Assembly: GCA_938084085.1 (NCBI GenBank)
Contig: CALKDV010000249.1
Span: 1-6,246, forward strand
Length of the DNA: 6,246 nt
Origin: an uncultured Nannocystaceae bacterium
GTDB lineage: Bacteria > Myxococcota_A > Polyangia > Nannocystales > Nannocystaceae
Direction of reading: 5' to 3'
Below, piece after piece: positions 5,845 to 6,246 of this stretch. Every line of letters starts with the position of its first letter. The first letter of the stretch is position 1. The position numbers and the translations under genes are program-made. Under the pieces are notes generated by a model. That model was not told where the DNA came from. It searched no databases and saw nothing but the letters and a program-made list of their open reading frames with translations.

Positions 5845-6246
5845 CTGTGGGGCCGCCACCCGTGGGACCGCCGCCCGTGGGACCGCCGCCCGTGGGGCCG
5901 CCGCCCGTCCCTGGGTTGCCGGTGTCCACTCCGGTTCCGCTCCCCTCGTCAAAGCCCGTATCGTAATAGCCGGTCTCGCCGTAGTCCCCGCCCCCATAGC
6001 AGGATATCTCAAAGGCATAGGTCTCGGCCTCACACACGTAGTAGCTCTCGAACTCTGCGCATTCCAGCCCCGCGAAGCACGTGTACAACGCGACCATCGC
6101 ATCTCCACATTCTGCGGACTTTCCATACGAGAAGGCGATCTCATCCACACAATCGGCTTCTATCTGATCGGCCTCACCGGGATCGAAGCCGCACTCTATG
6201 AGCTTCGCCGCCACGTCGGAACAGATATCGCCGTCGCCGTCGCCAT
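5837..6246 (-). CDS. Small Cys-rich secreted-type protein with GGGPT tail (5' partial)
   Basis: The frame is open to the window edge, so the start and signal peptide lie beyond 6246; 135 residues are visible. It opens with GDGDGD, an acidic turn like those of calcium-binding repeats. An approximately 75-residue domain with eight cysteines follows (DIC, IECG, DCV, AECG, YTCF, LECA, YVCE, ISCY). Their spacing, with short acidic and aromatic helices between, resembles small disulfide-bonded secreted proteins I associate with Nannocystineae. The rest is a Gly/Tyr/Asp/Thr linker and a tail of four GPTGG units up to the stop. Even cysteine number and absence of CxxCH fit disulfides rather than heme. 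A GTG at 6214 could be an internal start, but the frame and the DGDGD motif continue upstream, so a longer gene is more likely. The role is unknown. The stop overlaps the next gene by eight bases. Confidence 0.7.
   Translation of the reverse strand, partial: GDGDGDICSDVAAKLIECGFDPGEADQIEADCVDEIAFSYGKSAECGDAMVALYTCFAGLECAEFESYYVCEAETYAFEISCYGGGDYGETGYYDTGFDEGSGTGVDTGNPGTGGGPTGGGPTGGGPTGGGPTGG
5838..5907 (-). repeat. 15-bp in-frame tandem repeat encoding GGGPT units
   Basis: Three nearly identical 15-base units lie at 5853-5867, 5868-5882 and 5883-5897, with one mismatch between neighbours. They are flanked by a diverged unit at 5838-5852 (11 of 15 matching) and a partial one at 5898-5907. On the - strand they encode the (GPTGG)4 tail of the Cys-rich protein. 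Since 15 is a multiple of three, changes in copy number would lengthen or shorten the tail without breaking the frame. The repeat sits directly upstream of the GTG start of the next gene. Confidence 0.9.

Noticed and set aside
5841..5912. Tandem repeat considered as a CRISPR array or regulatory iterons
   Set aside because: Units are contiguous 15-mers without spacers, in frame and encoding a peptide tail, so a coding microsatellite-like repeat explains them.
5845..6150. N-terminal extension of the 369-residue - strand protein to an ATG at 6150 (471 residues)
   Set aside because: The extra 102 residues overlap the Cys-rich gene in another frame, are Arg/Pro/Ala-rich, and would bury the signal peptide that begins at the GTG at 5844.
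5587..6201. 204-residue + strand open frame rich in Arg, Ser and His
   Set aside because: Its composition (runs of RRPWDRRPW and RSR-type sequence) reflects the antisense of the tandem repeat and the Cys-rich gene; no start signal or domain is seen.
6198..6246. ATG at 6246-6244 (- strand) as a start codon at the window edge
   Set aside because: That frame reaches a TAG stop after 16 codons; the supported frame is offset and reads GDGDGDIC through the edge.

Overview
The window is GC-rich, almost fully coding bacterial DNA. It most resembles a myxobacterium, probably of the Nannocystineae type. The pointers are a lipoprotein with a Thr/acid-rich linker behind its lipobox, a secreted Cys-patterned small protein with a Gly/Pro/Thr tail, a C-terminal domain I associate with myxobacterial hypothetical proteins, and DUF1501/DUF1549-like genes next to c-type heme motifs. 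The taxon is an inference; there is no rRNA or other marker here.

Positions 1-4719 (+ strand) hold a tight four-gene run that looks like the end of one operon. The genes are: (1) the C-terminal part of a beta-propeller-like protein ending in a mono-heme cytochrome c domain; (2) a Sec-exported, Cys-rich protein with DUF1549-like N-terminal and DUF1588/DUF1585-like C-terminal regions and a CxCxxCH motif; (3) a lipoprotein of unknown function; (4) a Tat-exported DUF1501 protein. Genes 1/2 and 2/3 overlap by four bases (ATGA) and genes 3/4 are eight bases apart. All the export signals that can be seen point outside the cytoplasm. The likely picture is a periplasmic or surface assembly in which heme proteins and a sulfatase/phosphatase-fold protein act together. 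Its substrate cannot be read from the sequence.

Positions 4735-6246 (- strand) hold a second, convergent unit of two coupled genes: the C-terminal part of a small secreted Cys-rich protein ending in a GGGPT tandem repeat, followed by a 369-residue exported protein of a myxobacterial-looking family of unknown function. They overlap by eight bases (GTGGCTAG), and the start of the second gene lies at the edge of the tandem repeat.

The two units converge with only 15 bases between stop codons, and a weak hairpin spans both stops. No gene-free stretch exceeds 300 bases. I see no tRNA, rRNA, CRISPR, insertion sequence, riboswitch or clear promoter. Both outer genes are cut by the window edges, so the start of each transcript lies outside the window.
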